Positions 26,362 through 35,505 of a stretch of DNA of 64,000 nucleotides are shown one piece after another. The DNA comes from Mycobacterium sp. D16R12 (GTDB taxonomy: Bacteria > Actinomycetota > Actinomycetes > Mycobacteriales > Mycobacteriaceae). The notes beneath the pieces are model-generated. The model was not told the DNA's origin, searched no databases, and worked only from the letters and a program-made list of their open reading frames with translations. Location of the stretch: positions 85,647 through 149,646 of the forward strand of contig NZ_MAFC01000017.1 in assembly GCF_002013465.1 (NCBI RefSeq), in the 5' to 3' direction. How positions within the stretch are numbered: position 1 is the first letter of the stretch; the number at the start of each line of letters is the position of its first letter. A program made the position numbers and the translations under genes.

Positions 26362-27443
26362 GCCCGGCCTCCGGCCAGTCGCCACATGCGCAGCGATCCA
26401 CGCGCGATGTCCGTGCCTATCGAGGCGTAGGTGGCATTCACCGGGCCGGCGGCGAACCGCTGCCAGCGTTCGGCGCGGTAGCGGTGGTCCTCTGGATGAT
26501 CGCTCAGCTCCACGGGGATACCCGCCGCCGTGGCGGCGTCTACCGCGCACTGCATCGCGGCCACCACCACGTCGTCACTGGTCAGAAAGGCATCGATCTG
26601 CATCGGCAGGACACCTGTCACGCCGATCCTGCGGAGCTCGGCGAGCACGGTCCGCATCCGGCGGTACCAACCCTGGGCGATGGCGGCACGAATGGCGCTT
26701 ACCACCGCATCGATACCCGACAGGTCGCACAGCAGCGAGGCCAGTCCCGGGGCCGCCAAGGTGGGAACCTGCCGGAGCGCCCCGATCGCGCACCCCATCG
26801 GGTACAGGTCCAGCTCGTGCAGTAACCGCTGTCGCATCCGAACCGGGACCTCGTGCGTACCCGTGACGAATGCATCGACGGAACTGGTGTCCGCGGGGTT
26901 CTCGACCATCAGCTTGAGAGCCTCGACCATGCCCTCGTCGATATCGGCCAAGGGGACATGCGCTGACAATGGCAATGTCGGCACTCGCGTCTCGATGCGG
27001 TACTGAGCGCATCGCTCCACGGCTGCGGTCCAGGGACCACGGGCGGCGCCGGGATCGGTCAGATCTGCCTTGTTGAGAATCAGCACTTTGGGTGCGTTGG
27101 ATGCCTCCAAAACCGCACGGTCCTCGGGCTTGAGCGCCTCGGCGAACACCACCACCTGGACATCCATGGCGTCGGCGTCCGCGGAGTCAGCAGGATCTAC
27201 GCCGGGGATGGGCACCTCGATGAGTGCATGTCCTGGTCCGTCCTCAGCCGGCAGGGTGCGCCCCAACGCGCCGATCACGCTGGTGACACCCACACCGGCA
27301 CGGCCCCGGACGGTGACCCGAAGGGGGTCCCCCGCCCGCACTGCCAGATCGTGAATGCGCTGGCCGCCGTGTACCTGACGAACCTCAGGACGCGTCGCGA
27401 ACCGGTCGAGCGTTCCCCGGAAGACCTCAAACCCCCGCGTCAT
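26358..27443 (-). CDS. GTPase-like protein, Rv0209-like partner
   Basis: 361 residues, soluble. It has a P-loop-like GRAGVGVTSVIGAL in which the canonical Lys is replaced by Val, a DVQVVVFAEALKPED region, and an intact base-recognition motif LILNKADL. The rest is helical (dynamin-stalk-like). Translation is coupled to the downstream Rv0210-like gene (ATGA overlap). Paired dynamin-like GTPases encoded in tandem are known in bacteria (for example LeoA/B/C and IniA/IniC). It is divergent from trmB. Confidence 0.75.
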   Translation of the reverse strand: MTRGFEVFRGTLDRFATRPEVRQVHGGQRIHDLAVRAGDPLRVTVRGRAGVGVTSVIGALGRTLPAEDGPGHALIEVPIPGVDPADSADADAMDVQVVVFAEALKPEDRAVLEASNAPKVLILNKADLTDPGAARGPWTAAVERCAQYRIETRVPTLPLSAHVPLADIDEGMVEALKLMVENPADTSSVDAFVTGTHEVPVRMRQRLLHELDLYPMGCAIGALRQVPTLAAPGLASLLCDLSGIDAVVSAIRAAIAQGWYRRMRTVLAELRRIGVTGVLPMQIDAFLTSDDVVVAAMQCAVDAATAAGIPVELSDHPEDHRYRAERWQRFAAGPVNATYASIGTDIARGSLRMWRLAGGRA

Positions 27444-27624
27444 CCCTTTTCCAGTCCCAATCTCATCGCTCGTACGGAAATGCTCACATTGTCACCTGAT
27501 CCGGTGGTGGGTTCCACCCTGGTAGGCAACTGTTGAGTATCAATATGCGCTGGGATTATGGGATCTGACGCCCATAGGTGACCATGGGAAGATGCGTTGC
27601 GACGGCCAGGAGCGGGGCTGTGCG

Positions 27625-28389
27625 GTGTCTGAAACAGACACCGACGAGCTCCCTGGGACCGTCAGTGCCGATTCTGCTGCCCATACGAACGGCTCCGACC
27701 ACCACCCACGCCGAGTGTCCAGCTTCCGCTCCCGTGGGTCGTCGCTGTCCGATGGCCAGCAAAAGGCCTGGGACAAGTCGTGGCTGACGTACGGCCGGGT
27801 CGCCCGGGAGACCGACGGTACCTGCCCACCACTGAATCCGGCCGCATGGTTCGGTCGCACCGCACCCTTGATACTCGAAATTGGTTGCGGCACAGGGACA
27901 TCCACTGCCGCCATGGCCCTGGAAGAACCCCAGTTCGATGTGCTGGCGGTGGAGGTCTACCGCAAGGGTCTCGCCCAGCTGCTGTCGGCGATCGATCGTG
28001 AAGGTATCGAGAACATCCGGCTGATCCGCGGGGACGCACTGGATGTTCTGGAGTACCTGCTGCCGTCGGGAACGCTGACCGCAGCACGAGTGTTCTTCCC
28101 GGATCCCTGGCCAAAGACCCGCCATCACAAACGCCGACTGCTGCAACCGGGCACCGTGGCGCTGCTCTCTGACCGGCTCCGCCCGGGCGGCACCCTGCAT
28201 GTGGCCACCGACCATGCGAATTACGCCGAACATATCGCCGAGGTCGGGGACTCGGAGCCAACACTGGCCCGCCTCGATATTCACGATCCCCGCATTCCGG
28301 TCTCCGTGAGCCGGCCCACCACTAAGTTCGAGGGGAAAGCGCACACGGTCGGCAGTGCGATCAACGACTTCGTCTGGGAGCGACTGTGA
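27625..28389 (+). CDS. trmB: tRNA (guanine-N7-)-methyltransferase TrmB
   Basis: 254 residues from GTG 27625, chosen because AGGAGCGG lies nine bases upstream; ATG 27592 would add 11 residues. It methylates G46 of tRNAs with SAM. Motifs: SAM loop EIGCGTGTSTAAMA, and the family signature PDPWPKTRHHKRRL, followed by LRPGGTLHVATDHANYAEH and the final TKFEG. Orthologue of Rv0208c. It starts a coupled run with the NYN protein (GTGA overlap) and mmpL3. Confidence 0.93.
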   Translation: MSETDTDELPGTVSADSAAHTNGSDHHPRRVSSFRSRGSSLSDGQQKAWDKSWLTYGRVARETDGTCPPLNPAAWFGRTAPLILEIGCGTGTSTAAMALEEPQFDVLAVEVYRKGLAQLLSAIDREGIENIRLIRGDALDVLEYLLPSGTLTAARVFFPDPWPKTRHHKRRLLQPGTVALLSDRLRPGGTLHVATDHANYAEHIAEVGDSEPTLARLDIHDPRIPVSVSRPTTKFEGKAHTVGSAINDFVWERL

Positions 28390-29069
28390 GCCTCGCCGAG
28401 GACCTGGAGCGCCCGGACACGGTGGATGAACCGGTTCACCGACGCCGGGTGTTGCGGGTGCTGCTGGTGTGGGACGCACCAAACCTCGATATGGGTCTGG
28501 GAGCCATCATCGGCGGTCGACCCTCGGCGGAGAACCGGCCACGGTTCGACGCCCTGGGCCGCTGGCTGCTCGAGCGCACTGCCGCGTACTCGGCGGATCA
28601 TCCCCATTGCCTCGTCGAACCCGAGGCCACCGTGTTCACCAATATCGCGCCGGGGAACGCCGAAGTGGTGCGCCCATGGGTCGAGGCGCTGCGCAACGTT
28701 GGGTTTGCGGTATTTGCCAAACCCAAGATCGACGAAGACAGCGACGTCGACGCCGACATGCTTGCTCATATCGAGCTGCGGTCCACTGAAGGCCTGGCCG
28801 GGGTGCTTGTGGCCTCGGCGGATGGGCAGGCTTTCCGCGAACCGATGGAGAAAATCGCCGGTGACGGGGTGCCCGTCAGTGTGCTGGGATTTCGCGAACA
28901 TGCGAGTTGGGCGCTAACCTCGGATACTCTGGAGTTCGTCGATCTCGAGGACATACCCGGAGTTTTCCCCCGAGCCTTACCGCGGGTGGGTCTAGATTCG
29001 CTCCCCGACGAAGGCGCCTGGTTGCAGCCATTCCGACCCTTGTCGGCGTTGCTGACGTCTAGGACATGA
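28386..29069 (+). CDS. NYN-domain (PIN-like) protein, Rv0207c-like
   Basis: 227 residues. The NYN/LabA-type nuclease fold is indicated by VLLVWDAPNLDMGLGAI with its conserved Asp, then the acidic SDVDADMLAHIE and LVASADGQAF...SVLGF patterns. Such proteins are predicted metal-dependent RNA-processing nucleases; activity is unproven for this member. GTG start overlapping the trmB stop; 36 bases from mmpL3, so the three are probably one transcript. Confidence 0.82.
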   Translation: MSLAEDLERPDTVDEPVHRRRVLRVLLVWDAPNLDMGLGAIIGGRPSAENRPRFDALGRWLLERTAAYSADHPHCLVEPEATVFTNIAPGNAEVVRPWVEALRNVGFAVFAKPKIDEDSDVDADMLAHIELRSTEGLAGVLVASADGQAFREPMEKIAGDGVPVSVLGFREHASWALTSDTLEFVDLEDIPGVFPRALPRVGLDSLPDEGAWLQPFRPLSALLTSRT

Positions 29070-29105
29070 AAACCGGCGCGTGAGAGACGCTAGTTAGGAG
29101 ATTCT

Positions 29106-32100
29106 GTGTTCGCCTGGTGGGGCCGAATGGTGTACCGGTATCGGTTCATCGTCGTTGCCGCGTTTGTCACGGTCTGCCTGGGTTCCGGGCTGTTCGGGAT
29201 AACGCTGGGCGACCACGTGACGCAGAGCGGTTTCTTCGCCGACAACAGCGAGTCCGTGAAGGCCTCCGTGATGGCCGACGACGCGCTGGGACGTGACCGA
29301 ACGACGCACGTCGTCGCCGTCATCGCGGCCCCTGAGGGCAAGACCGTCGACGACCCTGACTTCCAGAAGAAGGTCACCGACCACTTCAACCAGCTTCAGA
29401 AGGACAACCCCAACGAGGTCTACGGCTGGGCCGGCTGGTTACGCGCCCCCACCAGCACAGACCCCACCGTCAAGCGGATGGTGACCGACGACCGTAAACA
29501 CACCTTCGTCTCGGTCAGCCTCAAGGGCGACGATGACGACACCATCCTCAACAACTACAAGGCCCTGTCGAATCCGGACAAGGACGACGATCCCGCGAAG
29601 AACAAATTCCTGCTCGACGGTGTCGACATCCAGCTGGCAGGCCTGCAGCCGGTCGCCAGTGAGCTGACCGGAACCATCGGCAAGGACCAGCAGCGCATGG
29701 AGGTCCTGTCGCTGCCCGTCATGGCCGTCGTGTTGTTCTTCGTCTTCGGCGGTGTGATCGCCGCGGGCCTGCCGCTGATGGTGGGCGGCCTGACCATCGC
29801 CGGCGCACTCGGAATCATGCGGCTGATCACGCTGTTCGCTCCGGTGCACTTCTTCGCGCAGCCGGTGGTCACACTCATCGGTCTGGGCATCGCCATCGAC
29901 TACTCGCTGTTCATCGTCAGCCGTTTCCGCGAGGAAATCGCCGACGGTTACGACACCGAAACCGCGGTCCGTCGCACCGTCATCACGTCGGGTCGCACCG
30001 TCATGTTCTCGGCCACCCTGATCGCGGCCGCCCTGATGCCGATGCTGATCGTGCCGCAGCAGTTCCTGAGGTCGCTGACGTACGCCGGCATCGCCTCGGT
30101 GCTGCTCGCCGCGATCCTGGCGGTCACCGTACTGCCCGCGTGTCTGGGTGTTCTCGGGCGCCATGTCGACGCACTGAGCATCAAGCGGTTCAGCCGGACC
30201 AAGTCACGCGAGGAGCTGGAAAACGGCTTCTGGGGACGCACCGTCGTCTTCGTGATGCAGCGACCGTTGATGTTTGCCGTGCCGATCGTCATCGTGATGC
30301 TGCTGCTGATCGTCCCGCTGGGCAATCTCAAGCTCGGCGGATTCAGCGAAAAGTACCTGCCGCCAACGAATTCCGTTCGCGTAGCACAAGAGGACTTCGA
30401 CAAGCTCTTCCCCGGCTTCCGCACCGAGACCATCACCATCGTCACCAAGGGCGCCACCGACTCGCAGCTCAACCAGATCCGCGCCGATGCGATGAAGGTT
30501 CCGGGGTTCGTCGAGCCCGGTGGGGACAAGACCCAGATGTGGCAGCGCCGTCAGTCCGTCAAAACCGATGGCGACGCCAGCGTCAAGGTCATTCAGAACG
30601 CCCTGATCAATCGCGACACCGCCGGAGCCAAGGTCAAAGAGCTTCGGGCGATGTCCGTCCCCAAGGGCGTCACGATGTATGTCGGCGGCACTCCCGCACT
30701 CGAGCAAGACTCGATCGACACCGTGTTCGACAAGCTTCCGCTGGTGATCGTGATTCTGATCAGCGTCACCACGATTCTGATGTTCCTGGCGTTCGGCTCG
30801 CTAGTGCTGCCCATCAAGGCGGCCGTCATGAGCGCTCTCGGTCTGGGTTCCACCATGGGCATCCTGACCTGGATATTCGTTGACGGCCACTTCTCCAAAT
30901 GGCTGAACTTCACCCCGACACCACTCACCGCGCCGGTCATCGTGCTGATCATCGTCGTCATCTATGGCCTGTCCAGCGACTACGAAGTGTTCTTGATGTC
31001 CCGCATGATCGAGGCTCGCCACCAGGGGCTCTCGACCACCGAAGCCGTGCGCGTGGGTACCGCCAACACCGGCCGCATCATCACCGCGGCCGCGTTGATT
31101 CTGATCGTGGTGGCCGGTGGCTTCGCCTTCTCCGATCTGGTGATGATGAAATACCTGGCCTTCGGGCTCATCGCCGCGCTGATCCTCGACGCCACCATCG
31201 TCCGCATGCTGCTCATCCCGGCGGTCATGAAGCTGCTCGGTGACGACTGCTGGTGGGCACCGGCCTGGATGAAGCGCGTCCAGGTGAAGCTCGGCCTCGG
31301 TGAGGTCACCCTGGCTGACGAGCGCAAGCGTCCGACAGGACGCGAGCAGGCCATCGCGGCTGCGAGTTCTCCGGTCGGGTCCAATGCACGCACCACCAAG
31401 CTGCAGATCGCCTCCGAGCGCACTCGGCTGCCCTCGACACCCACCCCGCGCCAACATGATCCATCGGCTCCGGCCCGGCCCACTCCGACTCCTCCCGCTC
31501 CCCCGACCACACCGGTCAGCCTGGCGGGTAATGCCGGAAGCGACGCACCCGCGACGACGCGAATGTCAGTGCCCGGTAAGAACGTTGCTCCTACCGACGC
31601 GCCCACCACGCGCGTACCCGGTGGAAACCCCACCGGCCCGGACGCACCGACCAGCCGCACCAGCGTTGCCGGAACACACCGCCCGGACCGCCGCAATGCC
31701 GATAGAGAGATCGAGTCGTGGCTCGGCGAGCTGCGCGGTCCCAAGCAGCCCGGCTCCGGCCCGGCCGCCGGGTCAGCAGATGCGACCACCGCGATACCCG
31801 TCGCCAAGCCGCCGCAGTCCACACCGCAAGCGCCGCAGCCGAACCGTGCCAATGGCACACCCGGTGAGGACGCGACGACGGCGATGCCGATCGCTACACC
31901 GGATGCCACACGGCAGGGTCCACCCCGGGCTCCGCGTCCTCCTCAGTCACCGCAGCCCGCTCCCCCCGCCGCTGACGCGACGGAGGCGCTGCCGGCGTCC
32001 GGACAGAATCGCGATCAGAAGCCCACGCCGCAGCAACAGCAGGAAGCGGACGAGGCCACTCGCCGTAGCCGCGGCGGCAGTGTCAGCGCGCAGGATCTGC

Positions 32101-32126
32101 TACGCCGCGAGGGGCGCCGCATCTAG
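29106..32126 (+). CDS. mmpL3: trehalose monomycolate exporter MmpL3
   Basis: 1006 residues, RND superfamily, twelve membrane helices with two periplasmic porter domains. The proton-relay pairs are Asp265-Tyr266 (GIAIDYSLFIVSRFREE, helix 4) and Asp625-Tyr626 (GLSSDYEVFLMSRM, helix 10). It flips or exports trehalose monomycolate and is the target of many anti-mycobacterial compounds. The first-half/second-half linker is shorter than in M. tuberculosis. The cytosolic tail of about 280 residues is Pro/Thr-rich with repeated DATTA- and DAPTTR-type units. GTG start. Placed after the Rv0208c- and Rv0207c-like genes as in M. tuberculosis (Rv0206c). Confidence 0.97.
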   Translation: MFAWWGRMVYRYRFIVVAAFVTVCLGSGLFGITLGDHVTQSGFFADNSESVKASVMADDALGRDRTTHVVAVIAAPEGKTVDDPDFQKKVTDHFNQLQKDNPNEVYGWAGWLRAPTSTDPTVKRMVTDDRKHTFVSVSLKGDDDDTILNNYKALSNPDKDDDPAKNKFLLDGVDIQLAGLQPVASELTGTIGKDQQRMEVLSLPVMAVVLFFVFGGVIAAGLPLMVGGLTIAGALGIMRLITLFAPVHFFAQPVVTLIGLGIAIDYSLFIVSRFREEIADGYDTETAVRRTVITSGRTVMFSATLIAAALMPMLIVPQQFLRSLTYAGIASVLLAAILAVTVLPACLGVLGRHVDALSIKRFSRTKSREELENGFWGRTVVFVMQRPLMFAVPIVIVMLLLIVPLGNLKLGGFSEKYLPPTNSVRVAQEDFDKLFPGFRTETITIVTKGATDSQLNQIRADAMKVPGFVEPGGDKTQMWQRRQSVKTDGDASVKVIQNALINRDTAGAKVKELRAMSVPKGVTMYVGGTPALEQDSIDTVFDKLPLVIVILISVTTILMFLAFGSLVLPIKAAVMSALGLGSTMGILTWIFVDGHFSKWLNFTPTPLTAPVIVLIIVVIYGLSSDYEVFLMSRMIEARHQGLSTTEAVRVGTANTGRIITAAALILIVVAGGFAFSDLVMMKYLAFGLIAALILDATIVRMLLIPAVMKLLGDDCWWAPAWMKRVQVKLGLGEVTLADERKRPTGREQAIAAASSPVGSNARTTKLQIASERTRLPSTPTPRQHDPSAPARPTPTPPAPPTTPVSLAGNAGSDAPATTRMSVPGKNVAPTDAPTTRVPGGNPTGPDAPTSRTSVAGTHRPDRRNADREIESWLGELRGPKQPGSGPAAGSADATTAIPVAKPPQSTPQAPQPNRANGTPGEDATTAMPIATPDATRQGPPRAPRPPQSPQPAPPAADATEALPASGQNRDQKPTPQQQQEADEATRRSRGGSVSAQDLLRREGRRI

Positions 32127-32221
32127 CGCGACAGTTCCTGACCTGCCCATCTCTCGCTGAGACGGGATTCGCGTAATGCAGAGGCCCAATGGCGAATTCT
32201 GGTCATGCTGGGAGATGACCC

Positions 32222-32246
32222 CTCAGCAGTACCAAGGACTGCTGAG
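32222..32246. promoter_or_regulatory. 9-bp perfect hairpin in the leader of the immunity-like gene
   Basis: CTCAGCAGT and ACTGCTGAG flank a 7-base loop. The right arm ends about 20 bases before ATG 32267 and just before the GGAAGG ribosome-binding site. It could end mmpL3 transcription or control the downstream gene; no U-tract follows. Confidence 0.5.
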
Positions 32247-32266
32247 CGGCGGAAGGTTCTGGTGAC

Positions 32267-32899
32267 ATGACCCACGAAGCTCACCAATCAGAGACGGCCG
32301 CATACCTTTCCGCACTGGGAAGATTGGTTGGACAGTATCTCGGCGGAACAATAACGGCACGAGTCTACGCCCGCGACTTTATGTCGCTGAGATCCCGATT
32401 TATTACCGATCCGGGTGTCGATGACCCCACGGTACGAGAAATGTTCGTAGATCTCGAAGATTACGTTCCCGCGTATCAGCCTCCTGATCCCTCCGAATCG
32501 CATCAGATCTCCGAGACCGAAATGCATCGCCGTCTGATCGAGGAACGAGTGCCTGCGCTGGAAGAGCGCTACGGCAAGCTCATCGCCATCCAGTCACCTG
32601 ACCCCGAATACCTCACCAAGCAGGCTGATCTGGCACATCGAATCGACGATCTGCTATCCGCATACGCACAAGGCGGATCCTCTGGAGAAGATTTCATAGC
32701 AGGTGTGTACGCCATTCAAGACCTTGGTGACCAATGGCAGGTCTTCCACGACCTCTTCGATACGGCATACGCGGACGCGTCAGAGTTGGAGATGGGTTCC
32801 CCAGATGTTGGCAGCGACGCATACGGACGCGATGCGAGGCTGCTGGCAGCTGAACGGGCACAAACCTTGAAAAGCACCTTTGGCTTAACGGCCGACTGA
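32267..32899 (+). CDS. tandem colicin-type immunity-like protein
   Basis: 210 residues, acidic, no signal or membrane segment. Two halves (about 8-105 and 113-205) share one pattern: a helix with L-x-x-Y, an acidic [DE]F, then F-x-x-L-[FE]-D and a closing helix rich in Glu/Arg ending L...[YF]G. This resembles the bacterial self-protective colicin-like immunity family (Colicin_Immun), whose members bind and neutralise a cognate nuclease toxin; here the unit is duplicated in one chain. No toxin gene is adjacent. Codon use is visibly less GC-rich than in mmpL3 and the DUF2339 gene. Family call is by pattern only. Confidence 0.6.
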   Translation: MTHEAHQSETAAYLSALGRLVGQYLGGTITARVYARDFMSLRSRFITDPGVDDPTVREMFVDLEDYVPAYQPPDPSESHQISETEMHRRLIEERVPALEERYGKLIAIQSPDPEYLTKQADLAHRIDDLLSAYAQGGSSGEDFIAGVYAIQDLGDQWQVFHDLFDTAYADASELEMGSPDVGSDAYGRDARLLAAERAQTLKSTFGLTAD

Positions 32900-32905
32900 A
32901 CACGG

Positions 32906-34732
32906 CTAGTTCTCGCCGCGCGTTGCGTATTCACGGGCGTACACCGTGCCACCACCGAGCAGAAGCAGGCCGGTGACAATGAACGCTCCGATCCGGGCAA
33001 TGCCGTCGAGGGTGGCCAGGTCGAACAGAAACAGCTTCGCGACGGCCATCGCCGCGAGCACGAATCCTGTTCTGGTGACCCAGCTCTGGTCGCGGTAACG
33101 CCGCAGACCGGCAAGCAGCAGCGTCACGGACACCGCCATCCAGGACACCGTCGCCAGACCATGTCCCAGCAGGAATCCGTCGTTATCGCCAAGCAGCGCG
33201 GTACCGAAGAGCACAATCGCCGCCGTCCCCGAGTACAGCATCGACACCCCGGCCAGCACACCACGCACGGGAGCTGACTGCGGACTCGCCCAACCAACCC
33301 GGTGCATAGCCGCCATCACCATGCCGACCGTGGCGGCGCTCAGCACGCTCGCCACGATCAGCAGCGGACCGGCCGCATGCACGGCGCTGGCCGATTCGGT
33401 CAGCAGTTTCGGGGGCACATACGCGATGTACGCCATGCCACCCAGCGCACCGAACACCTGCCCAAGCACCAACGAGATACGTTCCCGTAGTTGATATCCC
33501 ACTGCGGAAAAGGACAGCGCGAGCGTCAGCAGCATCACCGCGAGCAAGGCCTCCCTGGTGCCCTCCACCGAGGCTTGCAGCAGCGCCAGCCCCGCCACCG
33601 CGGCCATCGTGATGCGTGCGTGCGCCGGAAGGCCCCCCACCAGCAGCAGCACCGCCCCCATTACTGCGGCGATCCCGACGGGTACGAGCACGCCCAGCGG
33701 CCACACGGGGAAGAACAGGGCGCTATAGAAGCCCGGTACGCAGGCCATGGCAATCATCACCGACGAGGTGAGGTCGCCCTGTCCGGCATGGTCGCCGGTC
33801 AGCAGCCACAGTGACCCCACCAGGGTGACCAGCAACGTCAGCACCGCCATGATGAGCAAGGCGTGCGGCTGCACACCGCCCGCCGTGGCATGAATTGCCA
33901 CCAGCACCGTCAGGCTGACACCCACGGTCCGGAAAGCGTGCAGCACAGGCCAATTCCGGCCAATCTGAGCAGGCAGGCTCGCGATCAAGAGCACCAGTGC
34001 GAAGGCGGCCAGTTCGACAGTGAATCCATGGGTGAGAAACGGCGCCAGCAGCGTGATCGCGCCGACCACACCCGCCGCAAAAGGCTGGGAATTCCACTGC
34101 CGCGCCAGCACCAGGCCGGCGCCGGCAATGACCAGCCCGAGTGACAGTCCTACGACCACTGGAATCTTGTCGTAGATCACCGTGAGTGCCAGCACGTCGA
34201 AGAAAGCAGCCGCAAACCCTGTTGCTGCAGTGGCGATACCACCGATCCGGCCGCCGGGCCTGGACTGCACCCGGATGCCCAGGCCGACCAGACCCGCGGC
34301 GAGGACGGCACCGGAGGCCATGCGCGGTATCGGGCCGAAGTACCCGCTCTTGGCGGCCAGCACCAGGAGCATGACCACACCGGCCAGTGTCACCACCGCG
34401 CCCGCGAAGGCCATCGCCTTGCTGGCGAATCCCTCACGCGCCCAGAACGGCTCGCGTTGGGAAGCTGCTGCGCCGGGGTCATTCGGAGACTGAGCCATCA
34501 CCGGCATCCGGGCCGGCGGTACAGGAGCCGTCGTAGGAACGGGTACGGCCAGCTGCGCCGCACCCTGAGAGCGTCGATAGTCATCCCAATACTGCTGCGC
34601 CTTAAGGTATTCGGCCTGGGTCCATTCGACCATTCGGCCCCGGAGCGCATCGAGCTCACCCCGCAGCGCACGCTCACGCCCGTCGAGTTCGTCCAGCGTC
34701 GCGGTCATCTGCTGCAACTGTGGATCTGTCAT
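32906..34732 (-). CDS. DUF2339 polytopic membrane protein
   Basis: 608 residues from ATG 34732 (MTDPQLQQMTATLDELDG); a further in-frame ATG at 34771 would add 13 residues. An N-terminal coiled coil (about 8-45) and Pro-rich linker lead to roughly 16-18 membrane helices, the DUF2339 plan (GVVMLLVLAAKSGYFGP, RIGGIATAATGFAAAFFD). Function of the family is unknown, with envelope roles suspected. It is the last gene of a minus-strand run downstream of TetR and mce, 90 bases after the TetR stop, so it may be in the same regulon. Confidence 0.82.
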   Translation of the reverse strand: MTDPQLQQMTATLDELDGRERALRGELDALRGRMVEWTQAEYLKAQQYWDDYRRSQGAAQLAVPVPTTAPVPPARMPVMAQSPNDPGAAASQREPFWAREGFASKAMAFAGAVVTLAGVVMLLVLAAKSGYFGPIPRMASGAVLAAGLVGLGIRVQSRPGGRIGGIATAATGFAAAFFDVLALTVIYDKIPVVVGLSLGLVIAGAGLVLARQWNSQPFAAGVVGAITLLAPFLTHGFTVELAAFALVLLIASLPAQIGRNWPVLHAFRTVGVSLTVLVAIHATAGGVQPHALLIMAVLTLLVTLVGSLWLLTGDHAGQGDLTSSVMIAMACVPGFYSALFFPVWPLGVLVPVGIAAVMGAVLLLVGGLPAHARITMAAVAGLALLQASVEGTREALLAVMLLTLALSFSAVGYQLRERISLVLGQVFGALGGMAYIAYVPPKLLTESASAVHAAGPLLIVASVLSAATVGMVMAAMHRVGWASPQSAPVRGVLAGVSMLYSGTAAIVLFGTALLGDNDGFLLGHGLATVSWMAVSVTLLLAGLRRYRDQSWVTRTGFVLAAMAVAKLFLFDLATLDGIARIGAFIVTGLLLLGGGTVYAREYATRGEN

Positions 34733-34822
34733 GCCTCTCAGCGTGGCGGCTACGGGATCCAAGGTGAACACGTAGACCTACCGTCGCGCGTAGGGGTTTC
34801 TCACGGCACTAGGTAGGCCTAC

Positions 34823-35479
34823 TCACCACTGCCCGTCAGCACCATCTGGTGCTTCGGACGCGACATGTCCCAGATACGCAGCGTAGAGAGTTCGGGATGC
34901 AAAGGATTCCTGTTCGCCCCACGGTAGATGTGGCCTCGTCACCAGCAGCGACGCCACCCCATGTGTGGTCGCCCAGAACTGCAGGGCCGGTTCGAGGGTA
35001 TTGCCGGGCGGAAACCGCTCTTCGTCGACGAGTTCTTGAACGACGCCCCGCAGGTGCAGAAATGCCGAGCTGCTGAGTATTTCGTCGGATTCACTGCCGA
35101 TCCGCGGTGGGCCCGCAGTCGCAAGCCGGTACATCAGCGGATTCTGCGCCGCGAAGCGCACGTAGGCCAGGCCGAGTGCGTGCAGCCGCCCGAGCGCCGT
35201 GGAGATGTTGGACGTCGCCCGCTGCAGCGCCTCACCAAGCTGTTCGAAGTACCTCGAGCACAGCGCGTCCGCCAACTCGTCGGTGCTGGAGAAGTGCCTG
35301 TAGAAGGATGGTGCCGTGATACCCAATGCGCGCGTCAATTCGCGGGCCGAGGGAGCGCGGGCCTCGCCAGACCTGAGGACGAGATCCATCGCGGTGTCGA
35401 TGATCTGCTGCCGCAGCAGCCAACCCTGTCCCCTGGGCAGGCGCTGCCGTGGTGCGGTTGCGTTGTTCTCGTCACCCAT
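34823..35479 (-). CDS. TetR-family regulator linked to the mce operon
   Basis: 218 residues. The N-terminal HTH reads QIIDTAMDLVLRSG, SARELTRALGITAPSFYRHFSSTDELADALCSRYFEQL, typical of TetR, with a helical ligand-binding domain behind (HALGLAYVRFAAQNP). It follows mceF by 26 bases on the same strand, so it is probably the operon's own repressor. The perfect palindromes upstream of yrbEA are candidate sites. The ligand is unknown; a fatty acid or sterol-like lipid would fit mce control. Confidence 0.85.
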   Translation of the reverse strand: MGDENNATAPRQRLPRGQGWLLRQQIIDTAMDLVLRSGEARAPSARELTRALGITAPSFYRHFSSTDELADALCSRYFEQLGEALQRATSNISTALGRLHALGLAYVRFAAQNPLMYRLATAGPPRIGSESDEILSSSAFLHLRGVVQELVDEERFPPGNTLEPALQFWATTHGVASLLVTRPHLPWGEQESFASRTLYAAYLGHVASEAPDGADGQW

Positions 35480-35505
35480 GTGTCACTCCAACCGCATATC
35501 TCGGA

